DNA from: Bacteroidales bacterium
GTDB taxonomy: Bacteria; Bacteroidota; Bacteroidia; Bacteroidales; Marinilabiliaceae
Length of the DNA stretch: 64,000 nt
Assembly (NCBI GenBank): GCA_900766825.1
Contig: CAAFWU010000007.1
Span: forward strand, 1 to 64,000
Direction of reading: 5' to 3'
Positions 33,482 to 42,232 of this stretch are shown in pieces (position 1 is the first letter of the stretch; every line of letters starts with the position of its first letter). Position numbers and translations under genes: made by a program. The notes beneath the pieces are model-generated. The model did no database searches. It was given only the letters and a program-made list of their open reading frames with translations, and was not told where the DNA came from.

Positions 33482-35260
33482 ATGAAGATTAGACTCAAGA
33501 GTTTGAGCGTCACTGTGCTGGCGCCAGTAGTAATTTTCATGGTTCTCTCCACCTTCTGCTTCATCATGATCCGCATGGGCGTAAGCTGGGATTTGGGGAA
33601 CCAGCAAATGGTGTTGCTGGACAACACCATGCATGGCACCTTTGGCACCATTGCCGAGCGACGTGCTCAGTTGGGCAACGCCATCAAGACCTACGCTGTT
33701 GGCCACGAGAGGCTTAGCACCGCCATAATGGAACAGAACGAAGAGGCATTGACCAAGGAACTCGACGAGGCTCAACGACTCATGAGTGCCAACGGCTACA
33801 TACTCACCGATGCTTCGGGCGACGTTCTCTGCACTTCGTTCAGCAACGTAAACCACTCTGCACTCAGCACTGTTGTGGACCATGTGCTGCAAGAGGGGTC
33901 GGCCAGCGCTTGCGGCAACTTCTTGACCGACATGATATGCGACTACTCGGCGCAACGTATAATGGACGAGATGGGTCAGCCCGCAGGCGTGCTCATTGTT
34001 GTGGGCTTCATTGCCACCGACCACGCCACCTTGAGCCAGATATCGGAAAAACTCAACTCCGACTTCTTCATCTTTGTTGAGGACAGATGCATCTACTCAT
34101 CGATCGACAGTTTGGGCAAGGGCAATAAGAATTTGGTACCCGACCCCGATGCTCGTCGCGCATCGTACGAACTCAAGCAACCTTGGAAGGGTGTGAGCAC
34201 CATGTTGGGCGAAAAGAACTATCTCTGTTCGGTGCCTCTGCTCAGCTTCGATGGCACCACCTTTGGTTTCATCATTCTTCACGTCAAGTCGGATATTACC
34301 AAGGGCATTGTGGAAAACATCAATACGGCACTCATATCCATTTTGGCTGTTTTCGTGCTGCTCTTCATCTTCCTCATCTACCGTCTGCGCCTCACCACCA
34401 TCAAGCCCCTGCTTCGCATAGGCAAGGATGTGGAGCGCATAGCCACTGGCGACTTGACCGTGACCATGGACTACAGCAAGACCTGCGACGAGATCGACGA
34501 ACTGGGCGAGAACATTGAGCGCATGGCCCAAAGGATACGTTCTGTCATCAAACCAATCCTTGAGACCACATCGGCATTGGGCATTGCCGCCGACCAACTA
34601 AACGCAGCCTCGGAGAGCCTTTCGGACCAAGCCAACCGTCAGGCCGCGTCGCTCGAGGAGATCTCCAGTTCTATGGAGGAGATGGGTGCCAACATCCAGC
34701 AGAACACCGACAACTCTGTGCATACCAGCAAGTTGGCCGACGAGATGAACCAGATGGCCATGGGTTTGAGCAAGGCAGCCAAAACCAGCTACGATGCCAT
34801 TGGCAGCATAGCCAACAACATCAACGACATCAATGACTTGGTGTCCCAGACCAACATATTGGCTCTTAACGCCTCCGTTGAGGCCGCCCGCGCAGGCGAA
34901 CATGGTCAAGGCTTTGGCGTTGTGGCCAAAGAGGTAGGACGCCTTGCCGAGCAGACCCACGACACCGCTGAGCACATTGGTCAGACAGCCGAGTCCAGCA
35001 TCCACGAGGCTGAGGAGGCCTTTGCCCACGTGCAGCAGCTGACGCCCCGCATCGAGAAGATCACCGCTCTGGTCAAGGAGATTACCACAGCCAGCATAGA
35101 GCAGAACTCGGGTGTGTCTCAAGTGAACAGCGCCATCATGGAGCTCAACCGCTCGACCCAGCAGAATGCAGCTGGTGCCGAAGAGATTGCAGCCAACACC
35201 CAGCAGATGCGAGACACAATAAACGACGTCATCACTGCCATCTCGGTGTTTAAGGTGTAG
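33482..35260 (+). CDS. methyl-accepting chemotaxis-type transducer
   Basis: 592 residues: a membrane segment at about 10-30, a periplasmic sensor domain of about 240 residues (Cache-like by size and position), a second membrane segment near 283-302 ('ALISILAVFVLLFIFLIY'), a HAMP linker ('VERIATGDLTVTMDY') and a long coiled-coil signalling domain. The hairpin tip is canonical: 'NDLVSQTNILALNASVEAAR' followed by 'GQGFGVVAKEVGRLAEQT'. Such tips bind CheA/CheW. No che gene is nearby, so it may be an orphan receptor, or signal to a chemosensory array controlling something other than flagella. A single-gene unit closed by a perfect terminator. Confidence 0.93.
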   Translation: MKIRLKSLSVTVLAPVVIFMVLSTFCFIMIRMGVSWDLGNQQMVLLDNTMHGTFGTIAERRAQLGNAIKTYAVGHERLSTAIMEQNEEALTKELDEAQRLMSANGYILTDASGDVLCTSFSNVNHSALSTVVDHVLQEGSASACGNFLTDMICDYSAQRIMDEMGQPAGVLIVVGFIATDHATLSQISEKLNSDFFIFVEDRCIYSSIDSLGKGNKNLVPDPDARRASYELKQPWKGVSTMLGEKNYLCSVPLLSFDGTTFGFIILHVKSDITKGIVENINTALISILAVFVLLFIFLIYRLRLTTIKPLLRIGKDVERIATGDLTVTMDYSKTCDEIDELGENIERMAQRIRSVIKPILETTSALGIAADQLNAASESLSDQANRQAASLEEISSSMEEMGANIQQNTDNSVHTSKLADEMNQMAMGLSKAAKTSYDAIGSIANNINDINDLVSQTNILALNASVEAARAGEHGQGFGVVAKEVGRLAEQTHDTAEHIGQTAESSIHEAEEAFAHVQQLTPRIEKITALVKEITTASIEQNSGVSQVNSAIMELNRSTQQNAAGAEEIAANTQQMRDTINDVITAISVFKV

Positions 35261-35282
35261 ACCAAAACAACACCCAAAAGTA

Positions 35283-35320
35283 AAAACGCTCCGTCACAAA
35301 CAGATGTGACGGAGCGTTTT
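35283..35320. terminator. bidirectional terminator
   Basis: A perfect 15-bp stem (35283-35297 with 35306-35320) with an 8-base loop, with A-run and T-run built into the ends so that it works on both strands. It lies between the convergent transducer gene and Rpn copy 3. Confidence 0.93.
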
Positions 35321-35399
35321 GCTTATTACATGAGATACGATAAATAATCAGTTAGATGAGGTACAGTAAGTATGTTTAGCACAGAAAAGCCTCTGCCTT

Positions 35400-36356
35400 C
35401 TACTCCAACATATTCTCCACTGTATGAGGGTCCAGATTGAGGGTTTGGGCAATGGCAGCAGCTGGGAGACCTGCATTTGCAAGAGCAAGCACAGCATTGT
35501 GAATTGTGTCTGCCTGCTTTTTCATCTCTTCTTCTCGTTTTTTCATCTCCTGCTTCATCGAAGAGTTCTCAGCCTCAAGAACCTCATTTTTTGCACGATA
35601 CTCTTCTGTCTTAAGATCCCAGTACTCAAACTCGGAATAGATTTCATCCTCAATCTCGAGTTTGCGTAGCATAGAGGATTCCGCGGCTCCACGCATCAGC
35701 CTATTCGTAAGCGTGCCAAGATCCTGATCGGTCGTGGGTTCGGGTATGTCAATAATCCTACGGTTCGAGGGACAAATGTTTCTTTGATCGAAAACACTAA
35801 GAATTCGCTCCGTGGCGTTACGAGGCTTTGGCTCAAGACAAGGAATCTGAACAATGATAACATCGTGTGTCACACTACGAATGAACTTGCCTTTGCCCGA
35901 GTCTGCAATGGGGTTACCATTGAAATCTGTCATCATGCCTCCGCGGCAATATATGATTGGCTCGTTGGACTCGGCAATCTTATGCCCCAAGAGGTAGATG
36001 GCCACAATGTGCATTGATGTTTCGCCTTCTTGGCAAAGATTGGTTTCGTCGGAATACTGACCTGCAATGTAGCGACGGAAACGCATAAGTTCCGATTTGA
36101 GCCACACTTTTTGGAGTTCTATGCACACATCCTCCTCTTGCCCATTCTCAAGAGCGACCTTGGCAATGTAGTCCAGTCGATAGACATTGAGGTCGTTGAC
36201 TTTCCCTTTTTCTATTTTGTCTAAATACTCCTGCGGACGGGGTTCCAATTGAACAACCTGATTTTTTAGAAGTGCGGAGAGCAAAATGCGCGCCGACTTA
36301 TCGTCCTCCATCAAATATTTGAACGAACTGTCGAATATGGGATTCAGGATGTTCAT
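35400..36356 (-). CDS. Rpn/PD-(D/E)XK nuclease family protein (copy 3, different subfamily)
   Basis: 318 residues. The N-terminus 'ILNPIFDSSFKYLMEDDKSA' is typical of the PD-(D/E)XK 'transposase' subfamily found in Bacteroidales. The active-site pattern is Asp62 ('RLDYIAKV') with Glu80-x-Gln82-Lys83 in 'CIELQKVW'. A lysine/glutamate coiled coil (about 245-285) precedes the same kind of short helical end ('GLPAAAIAQTLNLDPHTVEN') seen in copies 1 and 2, although the rest is not closely related to them. It is a single-gene unit with its own -7 box and an opposing bidirectional terminator. Confidence 0.83.
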   Translation of the reverse strand: MNILNPIFDSSFKYLMEDDKSARILLSALLKNQVVQLEPRPQEYLDKIEKGKVNDLNVYRLDYIAKVALENGQEEDVCIELQKVWLKSELMRFRRYIAGQYSDETNLCQEGETSMHIVAIYLLGHKIAESNEPIIYCRGGMMTDFNGNPIADSGKGKFIRSVTHDVIIVQIPCLEPKPRNATERILSVFDQRNICPSNRRIIDIPEPTTDQDLGTLTNRLMRGAAESSMLRKLEIEDEIYSEFEYWDLKTEEYRAKNEVLEAENSSMKQEMKKREEEMKKQADTIHNAVLALANAGLPAAAIAQTLNLDPHTVENMLE

Positions 36357-36378
36357 GTCTCAGTGGCTTTAATTTCCA

Positions 36379-36386
36379 CAAATATA
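36379..36386 (-). promoter_or_regulatory. -7 box of Rpn copy 3 promoter
   Basis: TATATTTG on the - strand is a perfect TAnnTTTG, 23 bases before the start codon. No exact TTTG is seen at -33. Confidence 0.5.
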
Positions 36387-36424
36387 ATCAATTATTCGCT
36401 CGAGTGAGGCTGACATATGTTAAT

Positions 36425-36478
36425 CCCCCTCATCTCCCAACACACAGAAAACTGCGAATTTTTGGGGAGATGAAGGGG
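36425..36478 (-). terminator. probable terminator of the dnaE-metH operon
   Basis: A long imperfect GC-rich stem (36425-36440 with 36462-36478) with a 21-base loop lies 31 bases past the metH stop codon. The following U-tract is poor, so termination may be inefficient. Confidence 0.5.
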
Positions 36479-36508
36479 AAACAAAATGTTTTAGTAGACC
36501 CAGACGTT

Positions 36509-39500
36509 CTAATCCTCGATACCAAAATATCGGGCAAATGGGTGCTGAACGTAAAAGCCGCAGACTGAGGATACGGGCATCATCATCAGGCTGTCGGTGA
36601 GGGAGATGCCAATGCGTTCCTCGACACGGAGGAGGTCGAAGAGCTGAGATTTGTGACTGTGGTCGGGGTCGATGGGGTAGCCAATGGCGGGGCGAATGCC
36701 TTCGTAACGACCTTTGAGGACCTCGTCGGGGGTCAGGTCCTCGTTGGGAGCATAGCCCCAGAGATCTTTGCGAACCTTGATGTGGAGCCACTCCGATAGG
36801 GCCTCGACCAAACGGTCGGCCAGGAACTGAACCATCATGGCACCGTAGTCATCGCCCTGAGCCTGAAGGGCATCGGTATGTTGCTTAAGACCAAGACCTG
36901 CGGTGGCGGCAAAGAGACCGAGGTAGTCACTGTAGGGCATGGGGGCCACATAGTCCGCCATGCTGAGGGTGGTGCCATCGGACTGAGGTTTGTTCTGCCT
37001 ACGGAAGTCCAAGAGACAGATATCGTTTTGGCGGGTGCGGTCGGCAAAGAGGATCACAGTGTCCTCATTGTCCATTTTGTTGGCCCTGTAGAGCCCCACA
37101 ATGGCATTGGCTTGAGTCATGTGCTCGGCCTCCATGCGGTCCAGCCAGTGGTGGGCATCGACAAGAGTTCTAACGGCCTGCTGGGCTTTGTCGGGGTCGG
37201 CTTGTGCTGCAATCCAGGTTTTGAGTTCGGGGCTATCTACCGAGGCGTTGGCACCAGCCTTGGCCACAAGTGGATAGGCATCGGCATAGGCAGCATCGGT
37301 CTTCCAGGCCACAAGGAACATGCGCCAGTTGATGTAGGGGCGGATATCTGCCAAGGGGACGTCGGTGAATGTGGACACGCCCAGATGAGCAGGTTGGATG
37401 TAGGACACGCTGTCCCAATTGCGCTTAGGTGCGAGTTCCATGGCTTGCTCTGGGGTGAGACGTGGGGCTTGGGCTGCACTGTTTTGCTGTCGGAGCTGCT
37501 CTTGCTCGGCACGCACACGGTCTGCAAAGGTGGGGTCGTGGAGGGCGGCATTGAGCAGATAGGCGTTTTGCGAAGCATCCTTAACGTAGATCACGGGGCC
37601 GCTGTAGCATGGTGCAATCTTTACGGCGGTGTGCAGAGGACTGGTGGTGGCGCCACCAATCATCACGGGCACCTTAAGACCCTTGGCTTCGAGGGCTTTG
37701 ACCACGGCAATCATCTCATCGAGCGAAGGGGTGATAAGGCCACTGAGCCCAACGGCATCGGCTTGGTTGTCTATCACGGCCTGAACAATGACGTCGGTCT
37801 CCACCATAACGCCCAAGTCTATGACGTCGAAGTTGTTGCAGGCCAGCACTACGCTGACAATATTCTTGCCAATGTCATGCACATCGCCCTTCACGGTGGC
37901 CATGACCACCTTGCCAGCCTTGGTGTTTTGCAAACCAGCAGCCTCCTTCTCTTTCTCTATGGTGGGCTGCAAGATCTCCACGGCTCGCTTCATAACACGG
38001 GCCGTCTTTACCACCTGAGGCAGGAACATCTTGCCCTCGCCAAAGAGTTGGCCCACGAAGTTCATGCCATCCATAAGGGGCTTTTCAATAATCTCCAGAG
38101 CGCGCGAATACTTGGTCTGCGCCTCGGCCAGGTCCTCCTCAAGATGGTCGGTAAGTCCCTTTTGCAGAGCATATTGCAGTCTCTGTTCCACGGTGCCTTT
38201 GCGCCACTCGTCGTTGTGGATTTGGGTAGTGGCACCGCCCTTGGTCTGCTTATACTCTTCGGCGGCGGCCAGCATAATATCGGTGGCATCGGGTCGGCGG
38301 TTGAGCACCAGATCCTCAATTTTGTTGCGGAGCTCGAGAGGTATGGTGTCGTAATCGACCATGCCGCTGGGGTTCACAATGCCCATGTCCATGCCCTTGG
38401 CCACAGCGTAGTGGAGGAAGACGGAGTGAATGCACTCGCGGATGTAGGTGTTGCCACGGAACGAGAAGCTGAGGTTGCTGACGCCGCCGCTTATCTTGGC
38501 ATAGGGCAGGTTGGCCTTGATCCACTCCACGGTGCTGATGAAGTCCACGGCATAGTTGTCATGCTCGGCCATACCAGTGGCAATGGCCAAAACGTTGGGG
38601 TCGAATATGATGTCGGCGGGCTCGAAACCCACCTTTTCGGTCAGCAGACGGTAGGCTCGGGAGCATATTTCGATGCGTCGGTCGAATGTTGTGGCCTGCC
38701 CCTGTTCGTCGAAGGCCATGACCACCACAGCGGCACCGTATCTCTTTATAATAGAGGCTTCGCGCAGAAACTCCTCCTCGCCCTTCTTGAGGCTTATGGA
38801 GTTCACAATGGCTTTGCCTTGCAAGCACTTGAGACCAGCCTCAATGACCTCCCACTTCGACGAGTCGATCATAACGGGCAGTCGGGCCACATCGGGCTCC
38901 GAGGCCAAGAGGTTGAGGAAGGTGGTCATCTCGTGAACGGCGTCGAGCATACCGTCGTCCATGTTCACATCAATAACATCGGCACCGTCCTCGGCTTCGG
39001 CACGGGCAATGTCCAGAGCCTCATCGTACTTCTTTTCGTTGATGAGCCTCAGGAACTTGCGTGAGCCAGCCACGTTGGCTCTTTCGCCCACCTTATAGAA
39101 GGGTTTTATGCTTTTGTCCAGAATCTTCTCGTCCAAGCCGCTGAGGTGCATCACGTGCTCGTAGGGGGCAGGTTTGTGGGCCACATAGTGTTGCTCGAGC
39201 CTCTTGGCCATGGCGGCAATGTGGGCGGGCGTGGTGCCGCAGCATCCGCCAATGATGTTCACGGTGCCCTCGTCGAGGAAAGCCTGGATGTTCTCGGCCA
39301 TCATCTCGGGGGTCTCGTCGTACTCACCAAACTGGTTGGGGAGGCCAGCGTTGGGGTAGGCACTCACATAATATGGGCTCTTGCGACCCACCTCAGTCAA
39401 GTAGGGCATCATCTCTTTGGCACCAAACGAACAGTTGAGGCCAAAGGAGAGGAGGTCGATGTGGGAAACGGACCATAGGAAGGCGTCGACGGTCTGACCC

Positions 39501-40192
39501 GAGAGGATGCGTCCGCTCTTGTCCGCAATGGTGGCAGAGACCATGACGGGGAAGTCTGAGACGCCATACTGCTCCAGCACCTGGTCAATGGCCATGAGAG
39601 CCGCCTTGGCGTTGAGGCCGTCGAATATGGTCTCCACAAGGAAGAGGTCTACGCCCCCAATGAAGAGAGCTTCGGCTTGCTCACGATAGGCACTCACGAG
39701 CTCGTCGTAGGTAATGGAGCGTGCACCGGGGTCGTTGACGTCGGGCGACATACTGGCCGTTTTGTTCGTAGGACCAATGGAGCCGGCCACAAAACGGGGC
39801 TTGCTGTCGGTTGAGAACTTTAGGGCAATGCGCTTGGCACACTGGGCCGCCTGCTGGTTCATGAAGGGGACGAACTCCTCGGTCTGATAGTCGGCCTGAC
39901 TGATGCGATTGGCGTTGAAGCTGTCGGTCTCTATGATGTCGGCACCAGCCTCGAGGTACTCGCGGTGGATGTCTTCGATGACATCGGGTCGGGTGAAGGT
40001 GAGAAGGTCGTTATTGCCCTTGAGAGGACAGGGGTGGTCGGCTCTTAGACCATGGTCGGGGCTGTGAAAGTCCTCCTCCGAGAGGCCTCGTTTCTGAATG
40101 AGGCTACCCATGGCACCATCCAGAAGCAAGATGCGCTGCTGGAGCAAGGGACGGATGAGTTTATATCGGCTGTCGAATGTATGTGATTGCAT
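36509..40192 (-). CDS. metH: cobalamin-dependent methionine synthase
   Basis: A full-length 1227-residue enzyme that transfers a methyl group from methyltetrahydrofolate to homocysteine via cobalamin. Order of domains: homocysteine-binding barrel (1 to about 340, zinc cysteines in 'GLNCSFGA' and 'GGCCGTTPAH'), pterin-binding barrel (about 360-620, 'VIDVNMDDGMLD'), cobalamin-binding module with the axial histidine in 'GDVHDIGKNIVSV' (roughly residues 750-890), and C-terminal reactivation domain ending with 'RPAIGYPIDPDHSHK'. It lies 27 bases after the MBOAT gene and is the last gene of the dnaE operon. I see no cobalamin riboswitch directly upstream, which fits transcription from the distant dnaE promoter. 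Confidence 0.97.
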   Translation of the reverse strand: MQSHTFDSRYKLIRPLLQQRILLLDGAMGSLIQKRGLSEEDFHSPDHGLRADHPCPLKGNNDLLTFTRPDVIEDIHREYLEAGADIIETDSFNANRISQADYQTEEFVPFMNQQAAQCAKRIALKFSTDSKPRFVAGSIGPTNKTASMSPDVNDPGARSITYDELVSAYREQAEALFIGGVDLFLVETIFDGLNAKAALMAIDQVLEQYGVSDFPVMVSATIADKSGRILSGQTVDAFLWSVSHIDLLSFGLNCSFGAKEMMPYLTEVGRKSPYYVSAYPNAGLPNQFGEYDETPEMMAENIQAFLDEGTVNIIGGCCGTTPAHIAAMAKRLEQHYVAHKPAPYEHVMHLSGLDEKILDKSIKPFYKVGERANVAGSRKFLRLINEKKYDEALDIARAEAEDGADVIDVNMDDGMLDAVHEMTTFLNLLASEPDVARLPVMIDSSKWEVIEAGLKCLQGKAIVNSISLKKGEEEFLREASIIKRYGAAVVVMAFDEQGQATTFDRRIEICSRAYRLLTEKVGFEPADIIFDPNVLAIATGMAEHDNYAVDFISTVEWIKANLPYAKISGGVSNLSFSFRGNTYIRECIHSVFLHYAVAKGMDMGIVNPSGMVDYDTIPLELRNKIEDLVLNRRPDATDIMLAAAEEYKQTKGGATTQIHNDEWRKGTVEQRLQYALQKGLTDHLEEDLAEAQTKYSRALEIIEKPLMDGMNFVGQLFGEGKMFLPQVVKTARVMKRAVEILQPTIEKEKEAAGLQNTKAGKVVMATVKGDVHDIGKNIVSVVLACNNFDVIDLGVMVETDVIVQAVIDNQADAVGLSGLITPSLDEMIAVVKALEAKGLKVPVMIGGATTSPLHTAVKIAPCYSGPVIYVKDASQNAYLLNAALHDPTFADRVRAEQEQLRQQNSAAQAPRLTPEQAMELAPKRNWDSVSYIQPAHLGVSTFTDVPLADIRPYINWRMFLVAWKTDAAYADAYPLVAKAGANASVDSPELKTWIAAQADPDKAQQAVRTLVDAHHWLDRMEAEHMTQANAIVGLYRANKMDNEDTVILFADRTRQNDICLLDFRRQNKPQSDGTTLSMADYVAPMPYSDYLGLFAATAGLGLKQHTDALQAQGDDYGAMMVQFLADRLVEALSEWLHIKVRKDLWGYAPNEDLTPDEVLKGRYEGIRPAIGYPIDPDHSHKSQLFDLLRVEERIGISLTDSLMMMPVSSVCGFYVQHPFARYFGIED

Positions 40193-40219
40193 ATTGAGAG
40201 TTTACGGAAAATAGGGGCT

Positions 40220-42232
40220 TTAGAACTGGAAGTAGATAAACTTCTGTAGGTCGGCCGTTACGAACTGATAGATGACGATGACAATGACCACAGCCACCAC
40301 CGCCATGAGGGGCAGAGGCATAAGAGCGAACCGGAGTCTGTAGCGACGCTTAAAACGCTCTGGCAGCCAATGAATTATCATGCCCAAAACAAAAAGAATA
40401 AACACAGGAGCGTAGCCCTGAATGATGGCAGGAATCTGCTGAGTATTCCAAGGCGACCCTATCTGAGCCACCATCTGCGTTGCCGTTTCCCAAGCCACCT
40501 GATTGGCCTCGGCGGGGTCGAGGTTGGAGCCTGCTCGGAAGAAGAGGCGTGTGAATGTTACAAAGACAAAGGTCTGCGTTATGGCCCACGCCCTCTCGAG
40601 CCAACTGAGTTGCCAAGGGGCACGCAGGGCATTGTAGAGACTACGCAGCGCACTGCACAGGGCTATGACGCCCAACCAAACGGCCCCCATTCGCATCACA
40701 GGCCATTCCGTTTTCATGGCCACAATACTCAGCACCACTGTGCCCACCACTGTTATGAGCGCACGCCAATGAATGCCAATGGTTGCCCACGTGCGCCAGA
40801 TGAGCATGCCCAAGCCATTGAGACCGCCCCAGATCATAAAGTTCCAGCTGGCACCGTGCCAGAGACCACCGAGCAGCATGGTGTTCATTCTGTTCACATT
40901 GCTGGTTATGCCCTTCTTCTTCTCGGGGTGTAGGAGCACCTCGATAAGGCACCAGAGAGCAGCGGCAATGACGCCCACAGCCACCCATACGCTGCCCGAG
41001 AGCAGAGTGCCCACCACGGCAATGGTAAAGATGACGGCATAGGTGCCAAAGCTGGCCGTGCGGTTGCCACCCATGGGAATGTAGAGGTAGTCCTGAAGCC
41101 ACTTGCTGAGCGATATGTGCCACCGTTTCCAGAAGCCGCCGCAGTTGGTGGCCTTATAGGGCGAGTTGAAGTTGCGAGGCAAGTAGAAGCCCATGAGCAT
41201 GGCCACGCCTATGGCAATGTCGGTGTAGCCCGAGAAGTCGGCATAGACCTGAAGAGAGTAGACAAAGAGAGCCGAGAAGTTCTCGAAACCGCCGTACATG
41301 GTGGGGTTGGTAAAGACGCGGTCGGCAAAGTTAACAGCCAGATAGTCGGCCAGAATAATCTTCTTTGCCAAGCCATTGAGCATCCAGAAAATTGAGATGC
41401 CCAGCCATCGGCGAGATAGGTTATAGGGTTTCTCGATCTGAGCCACAAACTCGTTGGCGCGCACAATAGGCCCCGCCACCAGCTGAGGAAAGAAGCTGAC
41501 GTAGAAGCCGTAGTTGAGGATATTGCGCAGAGGCTCAATGCGTCGGCGGAAGATGTCCATAACGTAGCTTATGCACTGGAAGGTGTAGAACGATATGCCC
41601 ACGGGGAGCCATATGTAGTCCACACTGAAGCGGTTGCTACTGGTTAGGGCGTTGCCCAGTTCGGCAATGTAATCATGAACAACCAATTGGGTTCCAAAGA
41701 GTTGGTTGATCATGTCCACAGCCAAATAGGAGTACTTGAAGTAGAAGAGTACCGAGAGGGTGACCAGTATGCCCACGCCCACCCAAAGCTTAGCACGCCG
41801 AGGTGCAGGAGCCTTAGGGTCGAGCCCCTTCACAGCCTTGCCCACCTGCAAGCCAACCACATAGGTGAGCATGGTGGTGATAACGAGCAGCAAGGTGAAG
41901 TCGCCCGAGGTCTTATAGTAGAAAAAAATGCTAACGAAGAAGAGGAAGGCATTGCGCATGAGAATGCGAGTGCGATCCACCCCACCGCTCTTCTTGCGCC
42001 CCGAGCCAATGAGAGCCAGCACAAGCATTACCATGGCCAGAAAGGCCCAGAAGAAGAACTGGGTGAAGAGCAGAGGGTGCTGGTCGTCGAAGGCAAAGAC
42101 GTTCTGAGCCACGTAGACCAAGAGGTCGGCGGCCGAGGGGTCGGCGGCCACGTTTACCGAATCGGCAGTCATGGCACACTGGGCATCGGTCAGGTTGCTC
42201 AGCGTGTCAGTGTTCACTGGTTGTGTCGGCAT
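40220..42232 (-). CDS. MBOAT family O-acyltransferase (AlgI/PatA-like)
   Basis: 670 residues from ATG 42232, overlapping the upstream SGNH gene by 26 bases. It is a polytopic membrane-bound O-acyltransferase that moves acetyl groups across the inner membrane to a periplasmic acceptor. Family motifs are 'GGFWKRWHISLSKWLQDYLY' and the catalytic histidine in 'LLGGLWHGASWNFMIWG'. The N-terminal 60 residues before the first helix are Asn/Thr/Ala-rich and may be soluble. Two SGNH hydrolase-like proteins immediately upstream are the usual partners that complete transfer to a polysaccharide or peptidoglycan. Confidence 0.93.
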   Translation of the reverse strand: MPTQPVNTDTLSNLTDAQCAMTADSVNVAADPSAADLLVYVAQNVFAFDDQHPLLFTQFFFWAFLAMVMLVLALIGSGRKKSGGVDRTRILMRNAFLFFVSIFFYYKTSGDFTLLLVITTMLTYVVGLQVGKAVKGLDPKAPAPRRAKLWVGVGILVTLSVLFYFKYSYLAVDMINQLFGTQLVVHDYIAELGNALTSSNRFSVDYIWLPVGISFYTFQCISYVMDIFRRRIEPLRNILNYGFYVSFFPQLVAGPIVRANEFVAQIEKPYNLSRRWLGISIFWMLNGLAKKIILADYLAVNFADRVFTNPTMYGGFENFSALFVYSLQVYADFSGYTDIAIGVAMLMGFYLPRNFNSPYKATNCGGFWKRWHISLSKWLQDYLYIPMGGNRTASFGTYAVIFTIAVVGTLLSGSVWVAVGVIAAALWCLIEVLLHPEKKKGITSNVNRMNTMLLGGLWHGASWNFMIWGGLNGLGMLIWRTWATIGIHWRALITVVGTVVLSIVAMKTEWPVMRMGAVWLGVIALCSALRSLYNALRAPWQLSWLERAWAITQTFVFVTFTRLFFRAGSNLDPAEANQVAWETATQMVAQIGSPWNTQQIPAIIQGYAPVFILFVLGMIIHWLPERFKRRYRLRFALMPLPLMAVVAVVIVIVIYQFVTADLQKFIYFQF

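Noticed and set aside
36878..39064. A 728-codon open frame on the + strand opposite metH
   Set aside because: It lies wholly antisense to a complete, motif-rich MetH frame and is an artefact of codon bias (few stops on the opposite strand). No recognisable domain.
40193..40219. Cobalamin riboswitch ahead of metH
   Set aside because: Only 27 bases separate metH from the MBOAT gene on the same strand, too short for a riboswitch.
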